The notes under the pieces were generated by a model, which searched no databases, had not been told where the DNA came from, and saw only the letters and a list, made by a program, of their open reading frames with translations. From an uncultured Nitrospira sp. (GTDB lineage Bacteria; Nitrospirota; Nitrospiria; Nitrospirales; Nitrospiraceae), in contig CABVRZ010000015.1 of the NCBI GenBank assembly GCA_902500775.1, positions 22,657-86,656 of the forward strand: 64,000 bases of DNA. Direction: 5' to 3'. Positions 54,195-63,240 of the stretch are shown here, in pieces; within the stretch, counting starts at the first letter, position 1; each line of letters starts with the position of its first letter. Position numbers and translations under genes: made by a program.

Positions 54195-55265
54195 GTGATT
54201 CTAGTCACTGGCGGTGCCGGATATATTGGATCTCATGCCTGTGTCGAACTCCTCCAGGCTGGACAGGACGTGACCGTCTTCGACAATTTTTGCAACAGCC
54301 ATTCCGAATCGCTCGAGCGGGTGCAACGGATTACCGGAAAGCAACTTTGTGTGATCCATGGCGATATCCGCGACCGGGCGGCGCTGGTGACGGCGCTGCG
54401 TGACAGCGGCGCACAATCGGTCATTCATTTTGCCGGTCTCAAATCCGTCGGTGAGTCAGTCGAACAGCCGCTGTCCTACTACGACAATAATGTGGTTGGG
54501 TCTCTGCGTCTATTGGAAGCCATGGACATCTGCGGGATCAAAACACTGGTCTTTAGTTCTTCCGCCACAGTATATGGTGATCCTCAACGGCTTCCACTGC
54601 CCGAAGATCACCCACTCTCGGCAACCAATCCTTACGGGCAAACGAAACTGACGGTGGAGCACATCCTACGTGATCTGCAGCGCAGTAACCCCTCATGGCG
54701 TATCGGTATTCTCCGATACTTCAACCCCGTCGGGGCGCACAAGAGCGGATTGATCGGTGAAGATCCGCAGGGCACGCCAAACAACTTGATGCCGTTCGTG
54801 GCGCAGGTGGCAATCGGTCGCCGCTCGCACCTGAACGTGTTCGGAAATGACTATCCCACAAAGGACGGAACCGGCGTGCGTGATTATATCCATGTCGTGG
54901 ATCTTGCCGTTGGCCACCTCAAAGCACTGGAAGCACTTGAGCAAGCAAAGCAGCAGACGGACTGCCTCACGATCAATCTCGGAACTGGAACGGGATATAG
55001 CGTCCTAGAGATTGTACAGGCATTCGAACAAGCCTGCGGCAAGTCGGTGGCGTATAAGATCGCGCCACGTCGACCAGGCGACGTGGCAGCTTGTTACGCC
55101 GACCCCAGTAAGGCGGCTTCGCTGCTCGGTTGGCACGCCACGCGTAGCCTTGCAGACATGTGTACCGATGCATGGAAATGGCAGAGCCTCAATCCTCGCG
55201 GCTACCACCCTCTCCCTTACTCCGAAGTTGGGAATTTACCGCCCATACCGTCGCGAATGCCCTGA
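54195..55265 (+). CDS. galE: UDP-glucose 4-epimerase
   Basis: 356 residues from the GTG at 54195, just after GGAGG; the frame extends 14 codons further but those are not family sequence. The NAD motif TGGAGYIGSHA is at the start. FSSSATVYGDP holds the catalytic Ser region, and NPYGQTKLTVE the YxxxK pair (about 150). RYFNPVGAHKSGLIGEDP and RDYIHVVDLAVGHL follow. It interconverts UDP-glucose and UDP-galactose for polysaccharide or LPS synthesis. Confidence 0.95.
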   Translation: MILVTGGAGYIGSHACVELLQAGQDVTVFDNFCNSHSESLERVQRITGKQLCVIHGDIRDRAALVTALRDSGAQSVIHFAGLKSVGESVEQPLSYYDNNVVGSLRLLEAMDICGIKTLVFSSSATVYGDPQRLPLPEDHPLSATNPYGQTKLTVEHILRDLQRSNPSWRIGILRYFNPVGAHKSGLIGEDPQGTPNNLMPFVAQVAIGRRSHLNVFGNDYPTKDGTGVRDYIHVVDLAVGHLKALEALEQAKQQTDCLTINLGTGTGYSVLEIVQAFEQACGKSVAYKIAPRRPGDVAACYADPSKAASLLGWHATRSLADMCTDAWKWQSLNPRGYHPLPYSEVGNLPPIPSRMP

Positions 55266-55383
55266 TGATGGGCAGGTTCCATTCCCACTACAGTAATCTT
55301 CTTTGCTGATTGCTTCGTAGACTCTGCCTATGGCGTCCCGGCTGTCGTGCCACGCGCGGGCACCATGCTACACTACCCTTGCG

Positions 55384-55848
55384 ATGCTCGACGTTATCCT
55401 CTATCAACCAGAAATTCCGCCGAACACCGGCAATATCATCCGCCTATGCGCCAACAGTGGCGTGCGACTGCACCTGGTGAAACCCTTGGGATTTTCCCTT
55501 GAGGATAAACAGTTGATACGAGCCGGGTTGGACTATCACGAGTTTGCCAGACTCAGTGTCTACGAGAATTGGGCTGAGTGTGCCGAACGATTCACAAATC
55601 GTCGCCTGTTTGCGGTCTCCACGCGAAATACTCAGCGCTACGATCGCATCACCTATGTACCGAATGATGCTTTTCTGTTCGGTCCCGAAACCCGTGGATT
55701 GCCGATCGACCTGCTTGAAACGTTCACAACGGAACGACGAATTCGTCTCCCAATGCGTCCAGAAAGTCGCAGCCTCAATCTCTCCAACGCGGTCGCGGTC
55801 GTGGTCTATGAAGCGTGGCGACAATTGGGATTTGAAAACGGGTCCTGA
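55384..55848 (+). CDS. trmL: tRNA (cytidine/uridine-34-2'-O)-methyltransferase
   Basis: 154 residues from the ATG at 55384 ([20 protein letters not shown]). This is the minimal SPOUT enzyme: the knot has [11 protein letters not shown] near residue 100 and [20 protein letters not shown] near the end. It methylates the wobble ribose of tRNA-Leu in the known case. A longer start at 55330 has no family support. Confidence 0.9.
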   Translation: MLDVILYQPEIPPNTGNIIRLCANSGVRLHLVKPLGFSLEDKQLIRAGLDYHEFARLSVYENWAECAERFTNRRLFAVSTRNTQRYDRITYVPNDAFLFGPETRGLPIDLLETFTTERRIRLPMRPESRSLNLSNAVAVVVYEAWRQLGFENGS

Positions 55849-55877
55849 CGTTCATTCATTGTGCACAAGACAGCTTC

Positions 55878-56420
55878 ATGGCGTCAGCATTCTCCCACGC
55901 GTTCGTAGCTCTCACAGTCGGCAAGATCGCAGCGCATCGTGCGCTCACCTGGCCCGTCATCCTGACTGGTGCCGCCTGCTCCATCATACCGGACCTCGAT
56001 GTGATTGGATTCGCCTTCGGCATTCATTACGGCGATCTTTGGGGTCACCGAGGCATGACCCATTCCCTCTTCTTCGCTGGCCTGTTCAGTGCCATACTCG
56101 TGACCATGTTCTACAGAACTCGTGCAAAGGCGGCACAAGCGGGAATCTTCATGTATCTCTTCCTCTGCACCGCATCACATGGCGTGCTTGATGCCCTGAC
56201 AGACGGAGGCCTTGGTATCGCCTTCTTCTCCCCATTTGATACTACCCGATATTTTTTCCCGTTCCGACCGGTTGCTGTCTCACCAATTGGGATCGGTCAA
56301 TTCTTCAGTTTTGATGCACTGCGCATTCTCGCCAGCGAAATCACGTGGATTTGGTTTCCGTCCATGGGAATATGGCTCGTTGCCCACCTCCTTCAGCGCG
56401 TCTGGAGGACGCACTCCTAA
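55878..56420 (+). CDS. YdjM-family membrane metal-dependent hydrolase
   Basis: 180 residues with four membrane helices. Conserved charged groups are SAFSHAFVALTVGK, then SIIPDLDVIGF and WGHRGMTHSLFF (His and Asp set), and ASHGVLDALTDGGLGIAFFS. The family (YdjM/DUF457) is predicted to be a membrane-bound metal-dependent hydrolase, in E. coli under LexA control. No LexA box was seen here. It follows trmL by 29 bases on the same strand. Confidence 0.8.
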   Translation: MASAFSHAFVALTVGKIAAHRALTWPVILTGAACSIIPDLDVIGFAFGIHYGDLWGHRGMTHSLFFAGLFSAILVTMFYRTRAKAAQAGIFMYLFLCTASHGVLDALTDGGLGIAFFSPFDTTRYFFPFRPVAVSPIGIGQFFSFDALRILASEITWIWFPSMGIWLVAHLLQRVWRTHS

Positions 56421-56519
56421 ACAGGCTGCCCGAGGCATCGCAAGTTACCAGAAGCTACCGATACTCCGATCTAGCTCCTCCAAGTCCACACGCATCACGA
56501 GCAATTTACATTGACATCA

Positions 56520-56535
56520 AGCAATTATCATTGCT
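56520..56535 (+). promoter_or_regulatory. Inverted repeat before the molybdate-type regulator
   Basis: AGCAAT-TATC-ATTGCT is a perfect 6-bp palindrome ending 10 bases before the ATG at 56546. It sits where a regulator would block its own start, so autoregulation is a fair guess. Confidence 0.45.
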
Positions 56536-56545
56536 ATTAATATTT

Positions 56546-57727
56546 ATGGATACTCACAGTCAACAGCCAGAACCAGCGTCGACATTCTCCAATCGCCTGA
56601 AACGAATCCGTACAGAGCGAGGCCTCTCTCAGAGCGAACTTGCCACACAAGCTGGCGTAACCAGGCAAGCGATTTCGGCCATCGAATCGAATCTCTATCT
56701 GCCCACAACGGTCGTTGCCCTGAAATTGGCGTCGGTCTTGGATTGCCATGTCGAGGACCTGTTCAGCCTTGCGCCACCTGAAGACATTGTCGAAGGCACG
56801 CTCATCGGCAATCCGTCTCCCACAGAGACCACCACCCACGCGATCCGCGTCAAAGTTTCAACGATCGGGAAGCGAACGATCATCCGGCCCATCACGGACT
56901 TAGGCGATCAACTCGCCTTCGCGGTCCCTGCCGACGGCTACCTCACCCATACGGACAGACCGGTGTCCGGCAACACGGTCCGCGTGACGCTTTCACGCGA
57001 TCGAGACGCCATCGAACAAGCGATCGCCGTGGCGGGATGTGATCCGGCTATTTTTCTTGCCGGAGAACATTTACGGCGCCACAAAGATCGAACGACGGTT
57101 GTAGGGTGGCAGATGGGCAGCATGGCGGCACTCCAAGCCCTGCAGCGCGGCGAAGTGCATGTCGCCGGCCTGCATCTCTTCGATCCGGTCACAGGCGAAT
57201 CCAATCTCCCGTTTCTGAAACGAGCGTTAAAAGGATCCGGCTACGACGTCGTGACGTTCGCCACCTGGGAGGAAGGATTTCTGGTTCGCCGCGGCAATCC
57301 AAAGTCCATTCGCTCGGCCGAGGACCTTGCAGAATCTCTGGTGACACTGGTGAATCGAGAAGAAGGTTCTGGAGCGAGATTATTGCTTGATCAGCGGCTG
57401 CGATCAGCCGGAATGTCACCAACACAGGTTCAAGGATACGACCGGATTGTGTCGACGCACTTCGATGTCGCGAGAACGATTGCAGAACGCCATGCAGATG
57501 TTGGCATTGGAATTCGGTCTGCCGCGCAACACTTCGACCTGGACTTTGTACCACTACAAGCTGCCCGTTACGATCTGATCGTCCCCAAAGTCTATCTCAA
57601 GTCTCATCCGACGTTAACGCGGCTTTTTGACACGCTCGTGACCGGCCCATTTCGCAACGAGATTGCCGCACTTGGTGGATATGACACGAGTGAGACAGGG
57701 AAACTCCAACCAGTGCGCGCCGCGTAA
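56546..57727 (+). CDS. XRE-type regulator with periplasmic-binding-protein-like domain (molybdate/tungstate type)
   Basis: 393 residues from the ATG at 56546; the open frame extends into the previous gene and is not needed. The N-terminal helix-turn-helix is RLKRIRTERGLSQSELATQA with GVTRQAISAIESNLYLPT. The rest (about 120-385) is a PBP-like ligand domain of the MoeA-linked kind: VAGCDPAIFLAGEHL, GSMAALQALQRGEVHVAGLH, GLVNREEGS-like LVTLVNREEGSGARLLLDQR and DVGIGIRSAAQHFDLDFVPL. Such one-component regulators bind molybdate and control mod genes. The gene is intact although the downstream modABC genes are broken. Confidence 0.82.
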   Translation: MDTHSQQPEPASTFSNRLKRIRTERGLSQSELATQAGVTRQAISAIESNLYLPTTVVALKLASVLDCHVEDLFSLAPPEDIVEGTLIGNPSPTETTTHAIRVKVSTIGKRTIIRPITDLGDQLAFAVPADGYLTHTDRPVSGNTVRVTLSRDRDAIEQAIAVAGCDPAIFLAGEHLRRHKDRTTVVGWQMGSMAALQALQRGEVHVAGLHLFDPVTGESNLPFLKRALKGSGYDVVTFATWEEGFLVRRGNPKSIRSAEDLAESLVTLVNREEGSGARLLLDQRLRSAGMSPTQVQGYDRIVSTHFDVARTIAERHADVGIGIRSAAQHFDLDFVPLQAARYDLIVPKVYLKSHPTLTRLFDTLVTGPFRNEIAALGGYDTSETGKLQPVRAA

Positions 57728-57891
57728 CCCAGTTCGGCATCCACCAATATTGATGTCTGATACATACATCGATTCAAGGAGTCCGCTATTGACCGACTCC
57801 CCACCCCGCCCGACCGATGAGCCGGATGGAACAACGATAGCGTAATGACGTTGATATCCATATGTGAGTCAGGATCTTGAACGGACCGACC

Positions 57892-58647
57892 ATGAAACAG
57901 AGGGTTCTGACCTGGTTCCTATTTGTCATCGTGGCAACGACAGTGACACCAGCTTTTGCTGAGCCAGTCTTGGTCGCCGTGGCGGCCAACTTCATTCCGC
58001 CCTTTCGTGAGATCGCGACGGAATTTGAACAAACGACCGGCCACACCATTCGAGTTGCCGCAGGGTCATTGGGAAATTTCTACTCGCAAATCAAAAGCGG
58101 CGCTCCGTTCGACGTGTTCTTCTCCGCGGATAGGGAACGTCCCAAACTGCTAGGGGACGAAGGATTGGGCGTGAAGGATTCCCGCTTCACCTATGCCGTC
58201 GGCCGTCTGGTCCTCTGAAGCCCCGATGCCGATTTCATCAAGGGAGATGAAACTCTACGCTCAAACAAGTTCAAACGTCTCGCCATCGCCAATCCGAAGA
58301 CCGCACCCTATGGTCTCGCCACCATGCAAGCGATGCAACATCTAGGTCTCTGAGAGAGCGCACAGCCGAAACTTGTGATGGGCGAAAATCTCGGCCAGGC
58401 CATGGAGTTTATTGAATCCGGAAATGCAGACCTCGGCTTTGTGGCTCTGTCTCAAGTGCTGGACTCCAAGATCAAGGGGCAAGGCAGTCGCTGGGATGTC
58501 TCCTCTCAGCTATATGAACCAGTTAATCAAGATGGGATCTTGCTGACGAAGGGAAAAGGCAATCGGGCAGCAACCACATTGATGGAGTTTGTGCATAGCC
58601 CACAAGCAGGGAACATCATCGCACGCTATGGCTATGAGCTGAAGTAG
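57892..58647 (+). pseudogene. modA: Molybdate-binding protein ModA, two in-frame TGA stops
   Basis: Starting at the ATG at 57892, the frame encodes a signal peptide (LFVIVATTVTPAFA) and a full ModA: LVAVAANFIPPFREIATEFE, then GSLGNFYSQIKSGAPFDVFF, IANPKTAPYGLATMQAMQHL and ALSQVLDSKIKG. Two TGA codons, at 58216-58218 (GRLVL-stop-SPDA) and 58351-58353 (HLGL-stop-ESAQ), fall exactly where the family has Trp. Each is one G-to-A change from TGG. Other Trp codons in the gene are normal TGG. With damage also in modB and modC, this is best called a pseudogene. ModA delivers molybdate to ModBC. Confidence 0.85.
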
Positions 58648-58652
58648 GCACT

Positions 58653-59329
58653 ATGGGACCTCTGACGGATGGAGATATGAGCGCCCTCTGGGTCACCTTG
58701 CAGTTAGCCATCATGATGGTGGTGGTGGTACTCCTTCTCGTCGGCACACCCTCGCCTGGTGGCTGGCCTATACCCGATCTCGTCTTAGGCCGATCGTCGA
58801 AGCCATCGTCGCATTACCGCTGGTACTCCCTCCGACCGTCCTTGGCTTCTATCTGCTCATCGCGTTTGGTCCTCATGGGCGGCTTGGACAAGTGGCCAAT
58901 CTCAGCCTCTCGTTCACATTCACTGGCTTGGTCGTCACCTCAGTACTGTATTCCATGCCGTTTGTCATCCAGCCACTCCAGGGAGCCTTTGAGGCCGCTG
59001 GGATAGCCCCTCTGGAAGCAGCCTGGTCACTGCGTGCCTCGAAGCTCGATGCCTTTCTGACCGTACTCTCCCCGATCGCGCTCCGTGGGTATATCAGTGC
59101 AGTGGCACTCGGCTTCGCCCATACGATCGGAGAATTCGGCGTCGTGCTGATGATCGGCGGATCAATTACGGGGCAGACCAGAGTCCTGTCTACGACCATC
59201 TTTGAGCATGTTGAAGCCATGGAATATGGCCAAGCCCATGCGATCGCAGCAGCCCTCCTAACCTTTTCGTTTCTCGTCTTGTTGGCCGTGTACGTTGTTA
59301 ACCGTCGATTTCCCATCCACGTCTCATGA
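58653..59329 (+). pseudogene. modB: Molybdate ABC transporter permease ModB, frameshifted
   Basis: The N-terminal frame (MGPLTDGDMSALWVTLQLAI and VVVLLLVGTP) breaks near 58752, where one C appears lost from a CCC/CTC run. The rest continues in the next frame with HTLAWWLAYTRSRLRPIVEA, then IVALPLVLPPTVLGFYLLIA, and the ABC-permease EAA loop near EAAWSLRASKLDAFLTVLSP and GFAHTIGEFGVVLMIGGSIT. With the lost base restored the protein is normal length. The end overlaps modC by 4 bases (ATGA). Confidence 0.85.
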
Positions 59330-60416
59330 GCTGTTTGCTCGCACGATTTGATCTGCGTTATGCCACCTTCCGTCTGAACGTGGAACTGGACCTTCCGATC
59401 TCTGGCATTACCGCGATCTTCGGCGCCTCAGGATCAGGGAAAACGACGCTCGTGCGGTGTCTTGCGGGGCTCGAACGAGCACCCCATGGCCTCTTACAAT
59501 GTGGTGAGGAGGTGTGGCAGGACGAAAAACTCGGGCTCTGCCTGCCGCTCTCCAAACGTCCTATCGGGTATGTCTTTCAAGAGCCACGCCTATTCCCCCA
59601 CTACGATGTACGGGCGAATCTCCTGTTCGGCTACAAGCGAATCCCTGCGGATAAACGCCATATTGCGCTGGAGCAGGTTGTCCATATTCTGGGTATCAGC
59701 CATCTCCTTGATCGCCACGTGCAGAAACTTTCTGGCGGTGAGCAGCAGCGGGTGGCGATCGGTCGCGCACTGCTGACGAGTCCTAAGCTACTGCTCTCGG
59801 ATGAACCGCTCGCCTCGCTTGATCTTCAACGGAAGCAAGAAGTGCTTCCGTTCATTCGTCGGCTCCACGAACAACTCCACATCCCGGTACTCTATGTGAG
59901 CCATGGGCTGACGGAAATCCTTCAACTTACCGATCGTGTCATTCTGCTGAAAGAAGGACACGTAGCCGGCACCGGCATACTCAATGAGGTATTCTCGGCC
60001 TTGAATATCCGAGGACAGCTGGGACCTCATCGAATCGGTGCCATCTTGGGTGCTCATGTGACCCATCATGACCCACAGTATGGACTGACGCAGTTGGCAT
60101 TCAAGAATCACTCGTTGTTTGTGCCCCTTCAGTCTGCCGCTGTCGGATAAACCGTGCGTGTCCATATTTTTCCAGTGATGTCAGTCTGGTCCTCGGGAAG
60201 ACTGCCCTCCCGACCAGCATCTTGAATATTCTGGAAGCCACGGTAGTAGAAGTCCTGGAAATCAATCAGTCTTCAGTGGACGTCGTCTTAGATATGGGGG
60301 CCCTGCTCGTCGCCAGCATTACAAGAAAATCGCTCATGACCCTTGGATTGAAACCGGGTCAACACCTGTTTGCCCATATCAAAGCAGTCGCCTTGAACGA
60401 AGAGCTCACGGAATAG
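59326..60416 (+). pseudogene. modC: Molybdate ABC transporter ATPase ModC, C-terminal part disrupted
   Basis: The ATPase half is complete in the first 274 residues: GASGSGKTTLVRCLAG, a Q-loop in GYVFQEPRLFP, the signature [26 protein letters not shown] and the H-loop YVSHGLTEIL. It stops at a TAA at 60148-60150. In family members the frame should run on through a TOBE (molybdate-binding) domain, which is present after it: TVRVHIF, a one-T loss near 60170, then LPTSILNILEATVVEVLE (60222-60416) and VDVVLDMGALLVASITRKSL. So one stop and one frameshift cut off the regulatory domain. The truncated ATPase might still work with an intact partner, but modA and modB are broken. Confidence 0.85.
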
Positions 60417-60669
60417 CCTCCTCTCCCCAGTTTCTGTGGATAAGTCTGTGGTTAAGTATCCCCACCGTTACCGAATAGGCTCCATGCATTCATATTGAGC
60501 TTCTTGCCTAGTTTTTGGTCATCCTCACGACCACCCACGCCCACAATACTTAGCTAAGACTCCTTTTGAGCAACGATTTCAGCATGTTTTAGTATCTCCA
60601 GCAGAAGATGCTTCACACCTCTGGATCGGCTTGACGAAGGCACGATGATGTGTTACCAATGGATACAAT

Positions 60670-61215
60670 ATGAAGCCACAGGATATCAGGCGCCTTCGAG
60701 AAGAATTAGGCCTCACGCAGCAACAGCTGGCTGATGCCTTGCATACCACTCGCGTGTCCGTTGCACGGTATGAAGCCGGCATGCGGAAGATTCCTGGCAT
60801 CGTCTCCGTCGTATTGAATCAATTGCGGCAGAAAACAGAGATTCCCATGGCCGGCCTCGTTGCCGCTGGAACTCCGATCGAACCAGTCCTGCAATCGGAA
60901 CTCGTTGATGTCCCGCCGAGTATGTTGCGGGATGGAAAATCCTTTGCCTTGAAGGTCAAGGGCAAGTCGATGAAAGACGACGGGATCCTGCCCGGCGATC
61001 TGGTGGTGGTCCAGAAACAAGAAACCGCGAAAAATGGACAAACCATCGTCGCACTCGTGAACGGTGATGCGACAATCAAGCGGTATTTCAAAAAGGGAAC
61101 ACATATCGAGCTGCACCCCGCCAACGAGACCATGCAACCGATCATTGTTCAGCCATCTGATGAGTTCCAGATCGAAGGGATCGTCATTGGTGTCATCCGG
61201 CATTGCGCCGTCTAA
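60670..61215 (+). CDS. LexA-like repressor (XRE helix-turn-helix plus S24 protease domain)
   Basis: 181 residues. HTH in IRRLREELGLTQQQLADALH with TTRVSVARYEAGMRKIP. The S24 domain has a cleavage Ala-Gly in AGLVAAGTPI (66-67), the catalytic Ser100 in VKGKSMKDDGI and Lys137 in NGDATIKRYFK, with ILPGDLVVVQKQE between. The whole set means it can self-cleave when RecA is activated, as LexA and phage CI do. The XRE-type DNA-binding half differs from standard LexA winged helix. It could control SOS genes or a mobile element. Two small genes follow. Confidence 0.85.
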   Translation: MKPQDIRRLREELGLTQQQLADALHTTRVSVARYEAGMRKIPGIVSVVLNQLRQKTEIPMAGLVAAGTPIEPVLQSELVDVPPSMLRDGKSFALKVKGKSMKDDGILPGDLVVVQKQETAKNGQTIVALVNGDATIKRYFKKGTHIELHPANETMQPIIVQPSDEFQIEGIVIGVIRHCAV

Positions 61216-61241
61216 ATGGGTAGAAGGAGGGCCAACCGATT

Positions 61242-61484
61242 ATGATGCGACACACGTCAGTACCGAACGACCGGTTGATCGATTTGGAAAAAACCATCGT
61301 GACCTTGGACCACCGCGTCCAGATGATCCAGTTTGGTCTACAACAAGCGAAAGAAGCTTCCTTCACCGAACGCTTGTGGGGCTTGATGGGATCTAAACCA
61401 AAACAGGCACTCATGTCGACAGTGTGTAATCGACGTGTTCGCCCAAATACCAAGGTGGTGCCTTATGCCAGTCCAAGAGCATAG
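61242..61484 (+). CDS. Small protein downstream of the LexA-like gene, unknown function
   Basis: 80 residues, starting 26 bases after the LexA-like gene behind a good AAGGAGGG site. The first 45 residues form one amphipathic helix (DLEKTIVTLDHRVQMIQFGL), then a basic tail. No family recognised. It overlaps the next small gene by 20 bases. Confidence 0.45.
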   Translation: MMRHTSVPNDRLIDLEKTIVTLDHRVQMIQFGLQQAKEASFTERLWGLMGSKPKQALMSTVCNRRVRPNTKVVPYASPRA

Positions 61485-61647
61485 CTCACAGTCCGCCATG
61501 ACAGGTCCCTGTTCCGATTGTGGCGTGATGGTCGAGCAGAGAATAGAATCGGTCGATGGCTTCACCCATTCCACCATCCAGCTCTGCCCCTCCTGTTGGA
61601 ATGCTCACCGGCAACGGCAAGTTTTCGCCGGCGGATGCTGCGGGTGA
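61465..61647 (+). CDS. Small zinc-ribbon-like protein
   Basis: 60 residues from the ATG at 61465 (MPVQEHSSQSAMTGPCSDCG) with CSDC and CPSC pairs about 30 residues apart and a CC at the end, so it probably binds zinc. An AAGGTGGT site precedes it. Family unknown; it may act with the previous small protein. Confidence 0.45.
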   Translation: MPVQEHSSQSAMTGPCSDCGVMVEQRIESVDGFTHSTIQLCPSCWNAHRQRQVFAGGCCG

Positions 61648-61714
61648 CAGAATTGTAAGACGGGTCGTCTCTCCCCTTCCAATCTTCCCGTCAGTGCGCT
61701 ACAGTTCGGCTCAC

Positions 61715-61791
61715 GCCCCCGTAGCTCAGTTGGATAGAGCAGCGGTTTCCTAAACCGCGGGTCGTACGTTCAATTCGTATCGGGGGCACCA
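61715..61791 (+). tRNA. tRNA-Arg, anticodon CCT
   Basis: The 77-base cloverleaf has a GCCCCCG acceptor stem, D arm with AGCTCAGTTGGATAGAGC, an anticodon stem GCGGT/ACCGC around loop TTCCTAA (anticodon CCT, reading AGG), a T arm with GTTCAATTC, and an encoded CCA end. tRNA genes are common integration sites. The genes to its right (lipoproteins, AP2, IS) look accessory, but I saw no integrase or repeat of its 3' end. Confidence 0.95.
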
Positions 61792-61982
61792 AACTTTTCA
61801 TTTTCACCCTCAGGCAGTGATATCCTAGTGGGTCACCGCACAGCTTGTTGTGTGAAGCGGATTCGTCTACTCATAATGGGCGCTGTCAGATACAGGATCC
61901 TCCTCTCTATTTTAGTTCTACTCCTAAACGGCGAGACGCAAGCGCAGTCCGGCAAGTATTTTCGAGAATGGATCATAGAGCT

Positions 61983-62441
61983 ATGAGCAACGACCGTCAT
62001 ACGGTCGCAGGGCAATGGGGTGTTCAATGGACACTCCTTGCGCTTTGTATCCTGTTCTTCGTGAGTTGCGCACACAAAGAAACCCTAGTCGGACCCAAAC
62101 AAGCCCAAGTACCAACTGCTCCAAGGGCCGTGGCTGAAGAGACGGCACCTGGGTCGAAGGTGTATCTTGCGCTGGTGCAACAGCGAATCCGGGATGTCTG
62201 GAAAGCCCCGGCACTAGATTTTGCGAACCGCACCTATGCAACGGTCGTCCAATTTCGGCTTCATAAAAATGGATCGGTCAGTCGGGTGAGGATCGAGCAG
62301 TCATCCGGCAATGAGTCCTATGACGCGGCAGGGAAACAGGCGGTACTCAGTGCCAGTCCATTACCAGCCTTTCCACCAGATCTCTCGCATGCGTACGTCG
62401 ATGCTCATATCACGTTGACAGCTCCTTCTGAGAAGGAATGA
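61983..62441 (+). CDS. TonB C-terminal-domain lipoprotein
   Basis: 152 residues from the ATG at 61983; the frame opens earlier but those codons look non-coding. The N-terminus is a hydrophobic signal with a lipobox FFVSC. The C-terminal domain has VYLALVQQRIRDVWKAPALD, then YATVVQFRLHKNGSVSRVRI, and YDAAGKQAVLSASPLPAFPP, a TonB/TolA-C pattern. It lacks a Pro-rich spacer, so it is not a classical TonB. It may help a TolA-like envelope link. Confidence 0.72.
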   Translation: MSNDRHTVAGQWGVQWTLLALCILFFVSCAHKETLVGPKQAQVPTAPRAVAEETAPGSKVYLALVQQRIRDVWKAPALDFANRTYATVVQFRLHKNGSVSRVRIEQSSGNESYDAAGKQAVLSASPLPAFPPDLSHAYVDAHITLTAPSEKE

Positions 62442-62768
62442 CTATCCGTTCAATGTGCCTTCTCCATAAGGCCAATGGAAGTTGTCAATAGCAGCAACTT
62501 GATCCGTTAGATGCGCTTGCGTATGCTAATGAGTATCACGAAATGGCCTCAACGGAGAGAATGATGGGGCGGTGCGGTTTGCCAACAGTTTCCAGATCTC
62601 TTCGAAAAGCGCAACGCGCCTGCAGTATGCGAAGAAAAGACGTTGGCTCAGCACGTCCAAGACGTATGTACGGCGCACGTTGAAGCGTTGGAACGACATG
62701 GGCAGTTACTCAAGAGCAAGTGAGCATGAGTACCTGTCAGAACAGTCAGCATACTCAGGGATGGGCCC
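62442..62768 (+). other. Non-coding or degraded stretch
   Basis: No clean gene. One frame around 62590-62720 reads like natural protein (FPDLFEKRNAPAVCEEKTLA, then HVQDVCTAHVEALERHGQLL and a stop) but lacks a start codon, so it may be the end of a decayed gene. A small frame at 62572-62790 overlaps it and looks random. Confidence 0.3.
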
Positions 62769-63167
62769 ATGCTACTTGCTCTGGCGCTGATCCTTTTCCT
62801 TGTCGCAGGATGTGCGACATCCCATCGTCATCAGCCAGTTAATCTCCCGTCGAGGACCGAGCACGCGACCGACCAAACGCGTAGGACTTGGACTACGGAA
62901 CGCGAGGCATTCTATCAGCAAGCCCGTGAGTGGCAACGGCAGGCTCGTGAACAGTATAGTGCGGCCGCCCGCCCTACCCTCCAACACAAGTTTCGACAGG
63001 ACTACCCAAGTCTGGCTGATGCGGAGATCGAGGCGCTGGCCGATGATGCGCTGGAGAATGGATTCCCCCCAGAGGCTCGGCGACGACCAGACGGGCCAAT
63101 CCGGCAACCTCCAATAGACTTTCTGCCGCCCACATGGAGGGGGCCTCACCATACGAATCGCTATTAA
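62769..63167 (+). CDS. Small lipoprotein of unknown function
   Basis: 132 residues beginning MLLALALILFLVAGC, a clear lipoprotein signal with Cys15. The mature part is charged and helical with Gln-Arg-Glu runs (REAFYQQAREWQRQAREQYS) and a Pro-rich end. No family recognised. It probably sits on the inner or outer membrane. Confidence 0.6.
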   Translation: MLLALALILFLVAGCATSHRHQPVNLPSRTEHATDQTRRTWTTEREAFYQQAREWQRQAREQYSAAARPTLQHKFRQDYPSLADAEIEALADDALENGFPPEARRRPDGPIRQPPIDFLPPTWRGPHHTNRY

Positions 63168-63240
63168 TGCGTAGTGTACTTGATATGGCTATAACCAAAG
63201 TGTATCTGCTCTTCAAAAATCTTGTAAGGATCCTCGAGCC

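Noticed and set aside
57892..58647. UGA read as Trp (recoding) in modA, because both stops sit at conserved Trp positions.
   Set aside because: modB and modC next to it carry frameshifts and a TAA, other Trp codons are TGG, and other genes end normally at TGA.
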